This document shows positions 1 through 29,760 of a stretch of DNA of 64,000 nt, in pieces (within the stretch, counting starts at the first letter, position 1; each line of letters starts with the position of its first letter). Position numbers and translations under genes: made by a program. Under the pieces are notes generated by a model, which was not told the DNA's origin, made no database searches, and saw only the letters and a list, made by a program, of their open reading frames with translations. This stretch comes from Coturnix japonica (taxonomy: Eukaryota > Chordata > Aves > Galliformes > Phasianidae), in the NCBI RefSeq assembly GCF_001577835.2, contig NC_029527.1:7966094-8030093 (forward strand). Direction: 5' to 3'.

Positions 1-3000
1 GAAGCAGAGGAGCAGGAGAGTAGTAAGCCGGCATTGATCACACCTGATTACTTATTAAAGGTTATTAAGAAAGATGGTGGAAGAAGAAAACAGGAGAAGC
101 ATCTTTTATCACTCAACTAGAAGGGTTTGGGGGAGAACGAGGAGGATAATGGTTCAAAATGGACTCCTACCATATTCTCTTATATGAGAACCTCATGTTT
201 TTTCCTTGGATTTCATCATTAACTGAGGAATTCTGGACTAATTTGAATATACCCACTGAGAGAGCTCCAAAAAAAAGTCAGGATAGAAGGAATAATATTT
301 GCACAGGCATTAAGAAGAGATACTGTAAACAAAAAATGATACTTTATTCAAGTATATTCACACCTTTGTACCTGCACATTTTCTTATAGGCAGATGGATC
401 TTCTCATGTACCTGAGGACAGGCAGTTGTCTCTGAACATACCATAATGTGTTTGCACATCTACATGGATTTCCCATTTCAAGGTACGGATCTGCCTTCAT
501 AGGACAGTTTTAGTAACTGCTTGTATGTTCTGGGGTGCATGTCTTGCCACAGACCAGCCCATTCCACCCACGTGCATGTCCTAACCCAGCCTTCAGAGTA
601 GAATGAGTTCATAGACATAGACCCCAAAGCAAACAGGTCCTCTGCAGAACAGCTCGTAAGCTTCTGCAGTGTTAGTTAAGCAAGTAACATCTCTTTATAA
701 AACCCAAAATAAGCTCTACATCAAAAACAGTACAAAAAAACAACCTCAGAACCCTTTGGCTACTGCAGGATTATGCAGTTGTGAAACATGTTATCCTTGA
801 CTATCTGCCTGTGGTCATTCCAGCAGCCCAGACTCTCAACTAAAGAGTGCTAAAAAAGTTGAGCTCGCAGATGTTCCCAGAAAGGCAGCAATGTGGAGGG
901 CCAAGTTCCTCCTGCAGAGAGAAGCTGATGGGATTATATTTGATGCCTTGTTTGCCATAATAATGGCTCGGCAGAGAATTGGCTCCCTCAAAAACCACTG
1001 TTAGAGGAAGATCTACTGTGTTTGGTGGCAGGAAGAGAAAGAAAGCTAAGAATTACAGGACCCCTGTGGATGAGTCATTGCATTGCCAAAAGGGCACAGG
1101 GTGTTGACACCATCCATCAGAGGCCTAGCAGCAGAGAGATTATTCCTAAGCAATAAAAAAGCAAGATACACTAATTTCCAATAGCAGCCTTTGGATGGAT
1201 TTGCATCCATCCATAGCAGACACATCAAATTCAGCCTCCAGTTGCTGTTTCTGGTGAGTCAATCAAGCTGCTAATTGGATCTCCTTTTGGTTGTTATCTC
1301 TGGGACTCAGAAGGGCTGAGAGAAGAGGGCCAGGCTGCTCCCTGGCCAGCACTACATTGCCATCACGCATCATCCTGCAATGAGGTTGTGGAAGAGAGGG
1401 GCTATGTGCAAAAACTCATCCATGGGATCACCTCTGCAAAGCATGATGTTTGTGCCTCCATCTCCAGGCACCAGCAGACCAAACCAACCCAATATTCTGC
1501 CATATTGGCCTGTTCTTTCTGTCTTTACACATGGGTAGTCTTAGATGGCTGTCCATCTCCATCCCTATCTGGTATTCTTCTCAGCAAGCTCTGGAAAGGG
1601 CTGAGTTCACCAGGGAAAATGAAGTATATGTGAATTACCTTGTCGGCAGCTTAACCAAAGGAGAAGTCAAAGCAAAACTACCAGCACAGCTAATTTCACT
1701 TCAGTTCACTGGGCAACTGGGCGCTTCAAGTGCAAGAAAATGAAAGTGTCCCATGGGTCTCTGCAACCAGTCTGGCTGTGGTAAAAGGAGGTTCAAAGTG
1801 ACAGTATCCTATGGATCCATCTTATGATAAATCCCAAATTCAGACAATGAAGGTGTCATGTTGCCCCCAGCAACCAGACAGAATCCTCTAGACAGCAAGA
1901 GGAAGCATGAGACAAAAATAAAGCATTTTTCCATGGACAGTAATGATAACTACAGGGCTTATTTGCCAACCAGAGCAGTCGCTCATACCAGTCAGTGGCT
2001 TAGGTGGCCTTTTTCTTCTCTTGGCCACTCCTGACACACGTTCCCTGCAGCCTCTCCTAAGCCTTGTGTCACTGCAAACCTGAAGGCCAATTTCCTTTGC
2101 GTGTGAACCAAGGAGAGCAACTACTGCTTTTAAAGAAGTGATGAAGTCCTTGGCCTTGTACAATATGCCTGTTGGTGTTTAGATATCACTGTTGTTCCTT
2201 ATGGGGTACAACTGCATGTGCTTGCAGTCATTTTATCCTTCTCTTGCTGGAGATTTACAGGAAAACAGCAGTCTGTGCTTATTGAGGAGCAGTGGGAGTG
2301 CTCCCAGAGCTCAGGAGTTTGTGTTACCATGACTGTGCCTGTAAGTGAGTGCAGCTGACCACTACGATCTGCCTGTTCTGGCGACCTTGGGTTCAGCCTA
2401 ACCAACGAGCCAGCTAATAAGTTTGAGCAAACATAAGCGAGGCAGTGGCAGTCAGAAGAAGAGACATGAGGAAAGAAACCCAAGAAAAGGAATTAGGGTG
2501 AGAGAATTCATTAATTTTCTCTTTGCAATGACACATGCTTTCTACTCACTTCTTTAAAATGACATTTTACCTGCTATTAGTTTACTGTGAGCATCTCCAG
2601 TGCTCCCTTCACTCCTCCACAGCCAGTTCCCTCAAGAACAAAATTAAATTTAAGCTACTAAAGTCGGACCTTTCTGAAGCAAAAAAGAATCTTTAAAAAT
2701 GGATTTTTTTAAAGGTCATTTTGAACTTTATCTGAACACACATGGAGACACGGGCCATTCAGTTAAATAATGCCATCTGACCACCTCCTGTCACCGTTAT
2801 GAGGATAAGAACATCATTTATGTGAGGGGGAGATATTTTCCACTTGTTCCTTTTATTCTTCCTCTAATTTCTGGAGATTTTAATGGCTTTCATTTTTATG
2901 GCTGCTTCTTCACTTCTCAAGTCTCTTGATAATGTACGAGAAAGGGCATGAAGCTGCACTGAATTGGGATGTCCTGCCTGTGACCCCAAACAGGTCAGAC

Positions 3001-4333
3001 CAATTCCTTGCTCCCCAGGGATCAAGCTGCATTCGCCAGGGCTCCTTACCTGTCACGTTAGCAGTTCATCAACAATCCAAAGCAATCTGTCCACCTCATA
3101 GGCTATCTTTTTCTCCCCCAGTAACCCAGCTTTGCACTGTCAGCCCACAGTATGAACAAACAAGGCCTCCTAAAGCCACGGATGCTGTCTCCAGTGGCAT
3201 TAGATTCATTTTCTTGCCACCAGCTGAAGGCATGGGGTTTGCACACAGCTTGCTGTGTGCTGAGCCACGTTGCAGAGCACAGCGCTGTGAAAGCAATGTG
3301 TGTTATTTACTGCATCCAGCCTCCTCATGTCCTAAACTAGGTTGTATTTATTGAAGACAGTCTTAAGAAATGTCCCACAGCATGTTTTGCATAAGTGGGG
3401 ACTTTCCTCGGATGAAATTTTAGCGCTCCACCTCTTCCCATGAATGCATCCGTGTCCCAGTTCACAGCTGCCCGGTCTCCTTGAACAAGCTTCCCTTGAA
3501 CAAAGCTCAGATATTTAATTTGCTGAGTGCCGTGGGAATCCCAAAGGTTTGGAAGAACTATCTATTATAAATGACAAAACACGACATTATTACAGGTAGC
3601 CTGCATACTTGATGTCATCAGCCTCTTTAATGAGGCTGTCTTTCTGATCCTGTACATAACAGAAGATCCCGATGCTTGCACTTCCCAGGTATTCTAAACA
3701 TTAAAACACTCGAGTCCTTACAGCATTAAAAAAGACTGCTTTCTCAGCCCTAAGGCCTTCATGTTCAGAGGAAGTGCTTTTAATACTCTGTTATTTAGCT
3801 GTGCAGGCGTTCGGATGGAGGCTACACCCAATCACCCGGATTAGTTCAGGAAATGTTCCCCTGAAACCTAACAACACACTGCCCTCTGCTGCATTTTTCT
3901 CTGACATATTAAAAGGGTAGAGGGAGGGGGGAAAGCCCTGCTGTGCTTTTCAGCCTATCCTCTGGCTCAAATTGAGATAAGCAGATGGTTTGTTAGCACT
4001 TATCAATGACTCAGTAACATCCAAGGTACTACATAAAACACTCTAGCCAGAGAGAAGTCAAAATAACAAAATGGATTCCGTACGATGGAGAGGAAAAGCT
4101 ATTGAAAAACCAAGGAGTGCAGAAGCAATCACAGCTCCACACCCTTACCAGGATGTCCCTTCGCTCCAAGCAGAGCTTCAAAAGCAATTATATAAGTTAA
4201 ATAACTGGTTACTATTGCGCCTCCTTGCTTCATCCTTCCCATTGCCCTTAGCCAATCCACCACAGCCTCCTGTGACTAAACACTTTTAAGAACTACATAA
4301 ACAGAGCCAACGATATCCAAGATTTTTTCACTG
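1..4333. other. Intergenic, nothing recognised
   Basis: Unique-looking sequence without recognisable exons, transposons or RNA genes on either strand. Short open frames here (the longest 142 codons at 2926-3354) show no family resemblance and no convincing splice context. Confidence 0.6.
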
Positions 4334-4534
4334 AGAGGGTAGTGAGGCGCTGGCAAAGGCTGCCCAGAGAAGCTGTGGGTGCCCATCCCTGGAGCTATTC
4401 AAGGCCAGGATGGATGGGGCCCTGGGCAGCCTGATCCAGTGCCTGACTGAGTGGCTGACAACCCTGCCTGTGGCAGGGAGTTGGAACTGGGTGATCTTTG
4501 AGGTGCCTTCCAACCCAAGCCATTCTATGATTAT
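4334..4534 (+). mobile_element. CR1 LINE 3' fragment
   Basis: Reads as the non-coding end of CR1: a gaggcgctggcaaaggctgc start, cccatccctggagctattc in the middle, and the ccaacccaagccattctatg tail. The 5' part is missing, the normal outcome of CR1 integration. Several mismatches to the consensus as I remember it suggest a moderately old copy. Confidence 0.9.
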
Positions 4535-5854
4535 GTTTAGATGAGCAAGACCAAAGGCATTGGTACCCACAGCATCCTGATGCTGCCTTACATGCAGTTC
4601 CTGGAGCTGGCAAGCAAGCGCTGCACAGGGAGAGCAGCGGGCTTGGATGAAATAATTTGTTGTTCTACTCTTCACACTGACTGCAGTGCTAGGTGGTAAC
4701 ATGCAAGAGGACAGGGATTTGTGGATTACTGTAGAAGAGAAGGACAAACACAAGGCAGCCTAGGGAAACTCCAAGGCCAACAGCAGCACTTCAGCAATTC
4801 TTACTTTGAGCTACTATCACTTTGGGTTCAGTTAATTAAAATCAATAAACGCATTTGCTCTGATTTGGATTTTAGACCTTCACTGAACAGCATTAAGGCT
4901 TTCCTCCACAGATTCACCAACCATAAAGTCAATAATTTAAAATTAGCTAGACAAACTGTGAATATTGTCTCAGCAAAGTAAGGCTCCTCTGAATACAGAG
5001 AGTCCAATGAGTACACTGGCATTAGGATTTTAAAGTAGCACCCCGCTGGTGGCTGAAGCACAAAACGATTTTAGATACTTCAAAAGATAAGATTCAGTTC
5101 TGGCACACATCAGAGTTTGAGAATGTTTTATTCTGGTTTCTGGGTTAAGCTGCTAGAAAAACAGGGACAACCTACAAACAGAATCAAGAGTCAATCAGAT
5201 CACAAACTCTAATGAGCTGAGTGTTGAGCCTTGCCACCAAAGCATATAAAAATCATCAGATTGGCTCTAAAACTGTGCCATTAAGAATTCTTTCCATAGT
5301 CAGCCTGATCTTTAAGATTAACAAACCCATATTTCCAAGCCATTGTTTGCAACAAAAGCTAAAAGGAAGGTTGACTTTCCCTTCCCATCACTGTTTTAAG
5401 CAAAACAGAATTTGAGAGAAGTGTCTTAAAATGCAGACAATTGTCTGGGTTTGTGTCTAGGTTTTGCTGTTATCTAGCAGAGCCATGCAAACTACTTCTG
5501 CAATTAGATTTATTTCATCCTTCTCTGAAATTCAAGCTTCATCAGTCTCTAAATCTTTGGCAAATGCAAGTTCTTCCACCTCTTTTGCTTTCAACAATAC
5601 TGTGTCTTGTGCTGCCTGCACCTTCCTGGGCCCCACAGAAGCCTGGAAGCATCAAATAACCACAAGAAAGATTGCTGTTTGAGATCACCAGCCAGGAGCA
5701 GAAAACATTAGGAGCCTCCTGGGCGGGCCTGTATTTGTTGAAGGAACAGCCCTTAGCAAAAGTGAAACCTTGAATGGATCAAAACTCAACCAGCAGATTG
5801 TCCTTGTCAGCATTAGAACCATCTCATCGATTATGTATACAGAAACTTTGTTTT
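4535..5854. other. Intergenic, nothing recognised
   Basis: Spacer between two CR1 fragments. Overlapping open frames of 72 codons at 5441-5682 in two registers have no recognisable homology. Confidence 0.55.
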
Positions 5855-6028
5855 ACAGTAAAGGCAGTGAGGCATTGGCAGATGCTGCCCAGGGCGGTGA
5901 TGGAGACATTCAAGGTCAGGTTGGATGGGCTCTGAGCACCTGATGGAGCTGTGGTTGTCCCTGTTCATTGCAGGGGGGTTGGACCAAATGGCTTTTAAGG
6001 ATCCCTTCCAACTCAAACAATTCCATGG
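5855..6028 (+). mobile_element. CR1 LINE 3' fragment
   Basis: Contains aggcagtgaggcattggcag, gatgggctctgagcacctga and a tail ending ccaactcaaacaattccatg. The order and wording match the CR1 3' end, the same subtype as the copy at 48883. Confidence 0.88.
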
Positions 6029-7354
6029 TTGCACTGAAGCAGTGGAAGTCCTAAAAGGATGGCTTTCAACAATAATAAACCAGCAACACCCTTCTGATCA
6101 GCAGACAGTACCATATCTGTGAACCAAAGGCCACAAAGGGCAGAGCTCTTTACATTAAGGATTCCAAGGTGTCCAGCCAGCTTGTTCACACACTGGAAGA
6201 AAAAAAACAACCAGAGAGCAACTAAAAACTGGGTGGGAATCTGGATGCAGAAAGAGACCTTTCTCTGATACAGCTGCCACAGAGGTGAAAAACTGGAAGA
6301 ATCCTTACTCTCTTCTGCACAGTATTTAATTACCTAAAGGAAAAACCATGTAAATAGACTTTAAGAGACACACTTGATAATAAATCCATGACAAAAGGCA
6401 ATGTAGAAATCTGTGCTTTTGAATTTATTATCTGACCTCCCCGCTGAGCATTCCTGTGCAGCTGCAGGATAAAATAAATTGGTCTAGCTAAAGAGGCTGC
6501 AGGAAACATCTGAATATTCCCTGTTCTGAAATATTAACCTCTGACGCTTCCGACCATCCCTCACTCAAATGCAGGATAGCACAGTATCAGTGGGCAGCTC
6601 TAGATCCCAGAAATTGCACTGGAGGAATGCAGAGGGGAGTGGATCCCAGGCCAAGATCCTTGCATTGCAAGTGCAAAAGAGCTGTCTTGCTACAGCTGGC
6701 TAGAATTAAAAAAGAAAAAAACCTTTCATTAAAATACTCTCCTGGGAAATGTGTAGCATGCAACTTCTTACAGGAACTGGTTTTGCTTAGAAATACAGCC
6801 AAGTTTCCATATTTCTAAAAGATTAAAGACTTTTCTATCCCTTCTCTCTTCATTTCTTTTCTTTACCTTTTTCTTTTAAGAAGACCTTGTAAGAAATTTA
6901 GCACGGAAAGGTGACTTCGGTGCACAGGAGATGGACACCATGCTGTTCATTAAAGCAGGCAAATAAAGGGCATGTTCTGTAAAACAGCTGAGCACCGACA
7001 CTTTCTGTTAGCTCTAGAAAAGCTTCCAGCTTGCAGCACTTAGCACAATGGAATGGTGGAAGCCGTTTAGATTCAGACTGAGTCTTTCTGACTTGATTAA
7101 AGCTTCATCTGGGCAAAGGAAGAGCCTGGTCTGCATATATCCTTGGAACATGACAGCCTCATTGTTTCCCTCTTGCTGCAGCTACCTGAGGAAGAAGACC
7201 TGGAATCTGCCCTAAAGGTGTTTATTATAAAATATGTAACTCTTCATAAACTGTGCCCTTGTGCCCTACATCTATGGGAGGAGACATTCCATGAGCCAAA
7301 CTGCTGGCAATCTAATTATGATGCACTCAGAAAGCCTCATGCTCACCTTAGTAT

Positions 7355-7383
7355 ATTATAATAATGATGTTCATTATTATAAT
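7355..7383. repeat. AT-rich perfect inverted repeat
   Basis: Arms ATTATAATAATGA and TCATTATTATAAT are exact reverse complements (13 bp) around a TGT loop, in an AT-rich stretch that continues to about 7400. Confidence 0.9.
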
Positions 7384-8844
7384 TATTAATGATCAATTAA
7401 TTGTTGTTCAACAAACACTCCTCTTACACTTTAAGCTGATAGTGTGATAGATAAGATTAGATGTGATACGTTCAGCAGGGCCAAATTCTGAAACACAGGA
7501 CCACCAACATAACATCTGCAGAAGAGCAGGAGCACAGCCCCCTCTCATTTGCAGGCACAAAGCAGCAAATTGTTTGAAAAATGAGCAAAGCAGACTTACA
7601 GAACCCAATGTGTCCATTACAGCTTCACAAGAATGAGCACTGGATGGAACAAAAATATGCGTACATCATTAATAACTGCAGGTCCCAACACTTCCACCTC
7701 AATTATTTCATTTTAACTGCCTTGTTTCAGACATCCCTTGAAAAGGAGCACAAAGGCTTCTCACTGTCTGCTCAAGATCTTGAGGAAAAATAATTCCTGG
7801 TGTGCCTTGAGCTCCCCCCATTGACTTGCCAATAGCAGTTAACATCCAGACCTCATTTTGATGCCCTACCACTGTCTCCAGGGTGGGATGTTGAATCCCT
7901 ACAACAATGAAGATGTGATTGCCCTCTGCTGTGTGCAGCCCTCTGTATTTTAGTACTGCTGATGCTCACAGAAGTTACTGCTATGCCCAGCCCATCCTGG
8001 AGAGTGCTGATTCTTGGCTGAAGAGATTATGTTCCTCTTTCTTCAGTGAAGGAAGAATAACTACTCCCCCTCCCTCCCCGGCTGAAGTCTTTTCTGATCC
8101 AAAGGCTCTCCCGTCTCAGACTTGAAGAACAGGGTTATTACACAGCCTGTATTTTGTGCACCACCAGCGCTCCAACAGGCTGGTGGTAATGCTTAATGGT
8201 GCCAAAATCCATGAATGCGCCAGAAGGCTTTTGACATCATTTGCCACCAACACTAATTCATAAATCCTGAGCTGCAGGCAATCTGCATGTCACCCAAGTG
8301 ACTGGCTATCAAATCAGGTTTTCAGCAGCCTCCAGCACGGCTCAGTGTCTCCATTGTTGATGTTGACAAAGGGTGGAACCACGCTCATGGCCAAGGATTT
8401 TGGCTGTCTCCTGGCTTAAGACTGACGTCTTTAGTAATGCTTGAAGCTCAGGGCAGATTTGGAGCTCCTTGTGCAAATCAGGAAATGTGGTTCTAAAATA
8501 CAATATATTTATTCTTCTGCTGGTGCAGAGGGTGAATTCCCAGGAGGTCAGGGAAGGCACTCGCATAATGTGAAAAAAACATTAGGCCGTGGTTTGTGGC
8601 TTTTGTCACCTTCTTTATTTTAAAGTGCAGTCTCTATTCATTCTTAGCTCTGTTAAAGCATTCTGGGTATGTTAGAGGGGCAGCAACCTCGGTAAATATC
8701 ATCCCATAGACAGATTCCCAGTGGAATACGAAGCTGGAGATAGGCCATGATCTTTCCTTTTCTGTTCTGACACATGAGGATTGAATTGGAGAACAAAGAA
8801 TTGTGACTGGGAGCTCTCTGTCTATTCTTCACTCCCTTCAGCAG

Positions 8845-8884
8845 CATAAAGACTCCTAAAGACTCATAAAGACTCATAAAGACT
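8845..8884 (+). repeat. Tandem decamer, four copies
   Basis: Four consecutive units of cataaagact, the second reading cctaaagact. A short minisatellite-like array. Confidence 0.93.
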
Positions 8885-9496
8885 AGCTATTTCAGTGTCC
8901 CTGAAGAACAGGAGCAAGCCCAGGTGACACACGAACTTGATTTTAGACAAAAGATTAAAACCTATCACATTGTTATGTTTCAAATAGTTCCCTGGTTCTT
9001 TTCTACCAGCCATTTGTTTCCTTCTCCAAATCACTACTTGCAAACAAGTTCATTTGGAAATGCCTTCAACATCTGCTGCCTTCATCAATTTGTCCTTTCG
9101 AGCCTTTTTTATGGCAGAGGCTCTTACTCCATGTTTTCAATTATGGTGTGTACATTTACACTTCTAAATACGAGATCAAAGCCTTAGGATGCCAAGAGCT
9201 GTCTAGTCCTGTGCAAGAGATGTGGAAATTATGTCTCTTCCCTTTCTTTCCCTTCTTAAATCTCTCCTATGTGCATTTTGAATCAATATCTTACTATGGC
9301 ACGTTATGCTACATCGTTAAGGACTATTTTACAGGCCTTAGCATTTACTAATCCCCAGACTAAGATGAGCAATTCCATGAGAAGACTAAGTGAGACCAGT
9401 TCTTTTTATTCTAATTGTTTATACTAGAAAAGACAGACCAGGGCCTTTCATGTGGAAGGCGGGGAAGTTTACTCTCACTCTTTAGGCTGTTTCGAA

Positions 9497-9659
9497 TGCA
9501 CTGCCCAGGGAGGTGGTGGAGTCACCGACCATGGGAGTGTTCAAGAAACGCTTGGATGTGGTGCTGAGGAATATGATTTAGCCTGGAAGTATCGGTAATG
9601 GTTGGACTAGATGATCTTCTAGGTCTTTTCCAACCTTGATCATTCTGTGATTCTGTGAT
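9497..9659 (+). mobile_element. CR1 LINE 3' fragment upstream of TXNRD3
   Basis: Runs from aatgcactgcccagggaggt to a tail of attctgtg repeats. It carries the subtype-specific ggaatatgatttagc segment also found in the intron 1 copy at 10925-11088; by eye the two differ at roughly ten of 160 sites. Confidence 0.92.
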
Positions 9660-10029
9660 GACAGGCCTGCAGGGAACCACAGCCTGAAGGGTAAAATCTT
9701 GAGGGGCTAAATTTTAATCTATGATATCCTAAGAAGCAAAGCTGAGCACAAAGGATGGGGTCAGACTATTCTGCTAACAGTAACTGGATCTACACCGACG
9801 GACACAAAGCAGCACAATGTAACCAGAGTATGGAACCACAGCCCGCGCATGCACCCTCCGGCCTCACTCCATTCCTCCCCTCAGAGGGGATGTGTGCTTG
9901 TAAAAGCGCAATTTACCCACCTCTCTATGTCATTTTTTGATAAATTGTAACTCTTAACCATCTCCAATATAACACTGATACGGGTTATGTGATGATGATT
10001 CTTAGTTAGTACCTTGAAATAAAGCGCTG
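9660..10029. other. TXNRD3: Upstream flank of TXNRD3
   Basis: Sequence between the CR1 fragment and the CpG island. Apart from the NRF1-like site at 9845-9854 I see nothing identifiable. It could hold proximal regulatory sites. Confidence 0.4.
9845..9854. promoter_or_regulatory. NRF1-like site upstream of the CpG island
   Basis: GCGCATGCAC differs at one base from the palindromic NRF1 consensus GCGCATGCGC. It lies about 380 bp upstream of the TXNRD3 start codon. NRF1 sites are common in housekeeping CpG promoters; this one stands just outside the dense CpG block, so binding is uncertain. Confidence 0.35.
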
Positions 10030-10221
10030 AAAGCTCTCCATCTCTTCGTTCCCTCCTCCGTGCTAATGGTTCGGCCCATCCCGTCTCTTTCCCCGCTCCG
10101 GAAGGGGCGTAGTCGGGCTGGGGGTCAGATCGGGCGTCGGGTGAGCGCTGCCGCTGTTGGCTGAGGGAGGTGCGAGCGGGCGGTTTCACCTCGCTGCCTC
10201 TCGTCCCAGCACGGCCCCGCC

Positions 10222-28556
<18,335 letters not shown>

Positions 28557-29760
28557 ACCTGCTGTCTTACTTGTTTTCATACTCTGCACACTTAGTTCTG
28601 TGGAAGACCTTATACATCAAACTGTTGTGGGATAGAATAGACATTTGCATCAGTACCACTGTACGTAGTGCAGTGGGGAGTGGTGCTTTAGTAAGGCTTC
28701 CTCAGTAAATAGTGTTGCAAATGGAAACAGTAATACAGCAGGGAAATCTTGAACATTAGATCCTGACTTTGCTTGGAATCAGCACTAATGTGCTTTTTTG
28801 ACGTTCTGGCTCGGAACCTTACAGTGAGGTGAGCTATAACTGATGGCTGCCATGCAAGGTTGGGAGATATCTTCATCCAGTCAGATGACTGAACTTCTCC
28901 TGAAGGAAATCCTCAAGTTGCACAAATTAAAGCTGACGCTTCTAAGCTCCAGAATCTTTGTCTAAATGCCTGAAGTAGAAGATAAATGTATAACTGAATG
29001 GATCTTACCAGCAGTTGAAAGTTATCTTATTTCATTGATGCATTTTTTTATTTAATTGTGTATCTAGTTGAGGCTAGATGGGCACAAATTGGATGCAGTG
29101 GATGAACAGGGCAGTTGAAGTCCCAGTGTCTCCCTTCAACCAGTCTAAAATTTCAAAACTTCTAAGGCATTGCTGCTGTCACATTCATAGTTTGACCTCA
29201 GGTGGCATGTCTTTAAGATGAGCAATTGAATTGTAGGAGTTCTGTGTCAGGGCTAAAGAGCATGAGCACAGGACCTTGTCAATTTGCTACTGCTGTTTAT
29301 GGCTGTACTTAGTGCTAATAGTCTCAAATCTAGCTTCAGCTCTAGTGTAAAACATCACAGAATGTAGAAACATTACATCTGTACTCTTCTGTGCAGTATT
29401 AAAGTTTGGAAGAGAAGAATCTTGGGATAATTTGCCCTGTTAATATAGTAGGTGCCTGTCCATGGAGGTGACATATATTGCATAGAATGTCTCTTTGGAG
29501 CTTGTGTTGCAGCAGAGAACAATGACTTGGTATGCTGTCATACTTTGTGTAGTGTTGTGTACAGTCATTACTCAGAAGTTTTCTTCCACCCCTGGCCTTC
29601 TACTCTGGGGGAATCACGCTTGAATTTGGCTCATAGTTTTGTTCAAAGAGATGTTTTGAAAGACAGTTTTGAACACTGTATTATAATAAATGAATTTTTA
29701 ACTATTTAATCTGATGTAATATGGCATTTGAAGTTCAATAAATAACACAGCATTTTGTTG
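28557..29760 (+). other. TXNRD3: TXNRD3 3' UTR with two poly(A) signals
   Basis: Non-coding sequence after the stop. AATAAA occurs at 29685-29690 and 29737-29742, so cleavage near 29.70-29.76 kb is expected, giving a UTR of about 1.2 kb. A further AATAAA at 30285-30290 could extend it. No repeat is recognised inside. Confidence 0.7.
28825..28905 (+). promoter_or_regulatory. TXNRD3: Candidate SECIS element in TXNRD3 3' UTR
   Basis: Seen by hand folding. TGA at 28841-28843 is followed by 12 nt and then AA at 28856-28857, the family's usual spacing. On the 3' side AGAT at 28883-28886 supplies the opposing GA. Between them TGGCTG (28844-28849) pairs with CAGTCA (28878-28883) with one G-U wobble, and GGTGAG below the core can pair loosely with CTTCTCC. 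The base before TGA is C instead of the usual A or G, and the upper stem is irregular. It lies about 290 nt past the Sec codon. A SECIS must exist in this UTR; that it is this one is an inference. Confidence 0.45.

Larger units (their letters stand above)
6029..9496. other. Intergenic, with small repeats only
   Basis: No gene or transposon recognised. Holds the AT-rich hairpin at 7355-7383 and the decamer array at 8845-8884, listed separately. Open frames (for example 8924-9187, 87 codons) look like chance. Confidence 0.55.

Noticed and set aside
4328-4753. 141-codon minus-strand open frame
   Set aside because: More than a third of it is the antisense of a CR1 3' fragment.
1-10000. CHCHD6 exons, expected near TXNRD3 from the human gene order
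   Set aside because: I searched by eye for its N-terminal and CHCH motifs on the minus strand and saw none; it may lie outside the window.
29519-29572. Alternative SECIS around ATGA at 29522
   Set aside because: ATGAC pairs fully with GTCAT downstream, so the non-canonical G-A core is missing, and there is no AA at the right spacing.
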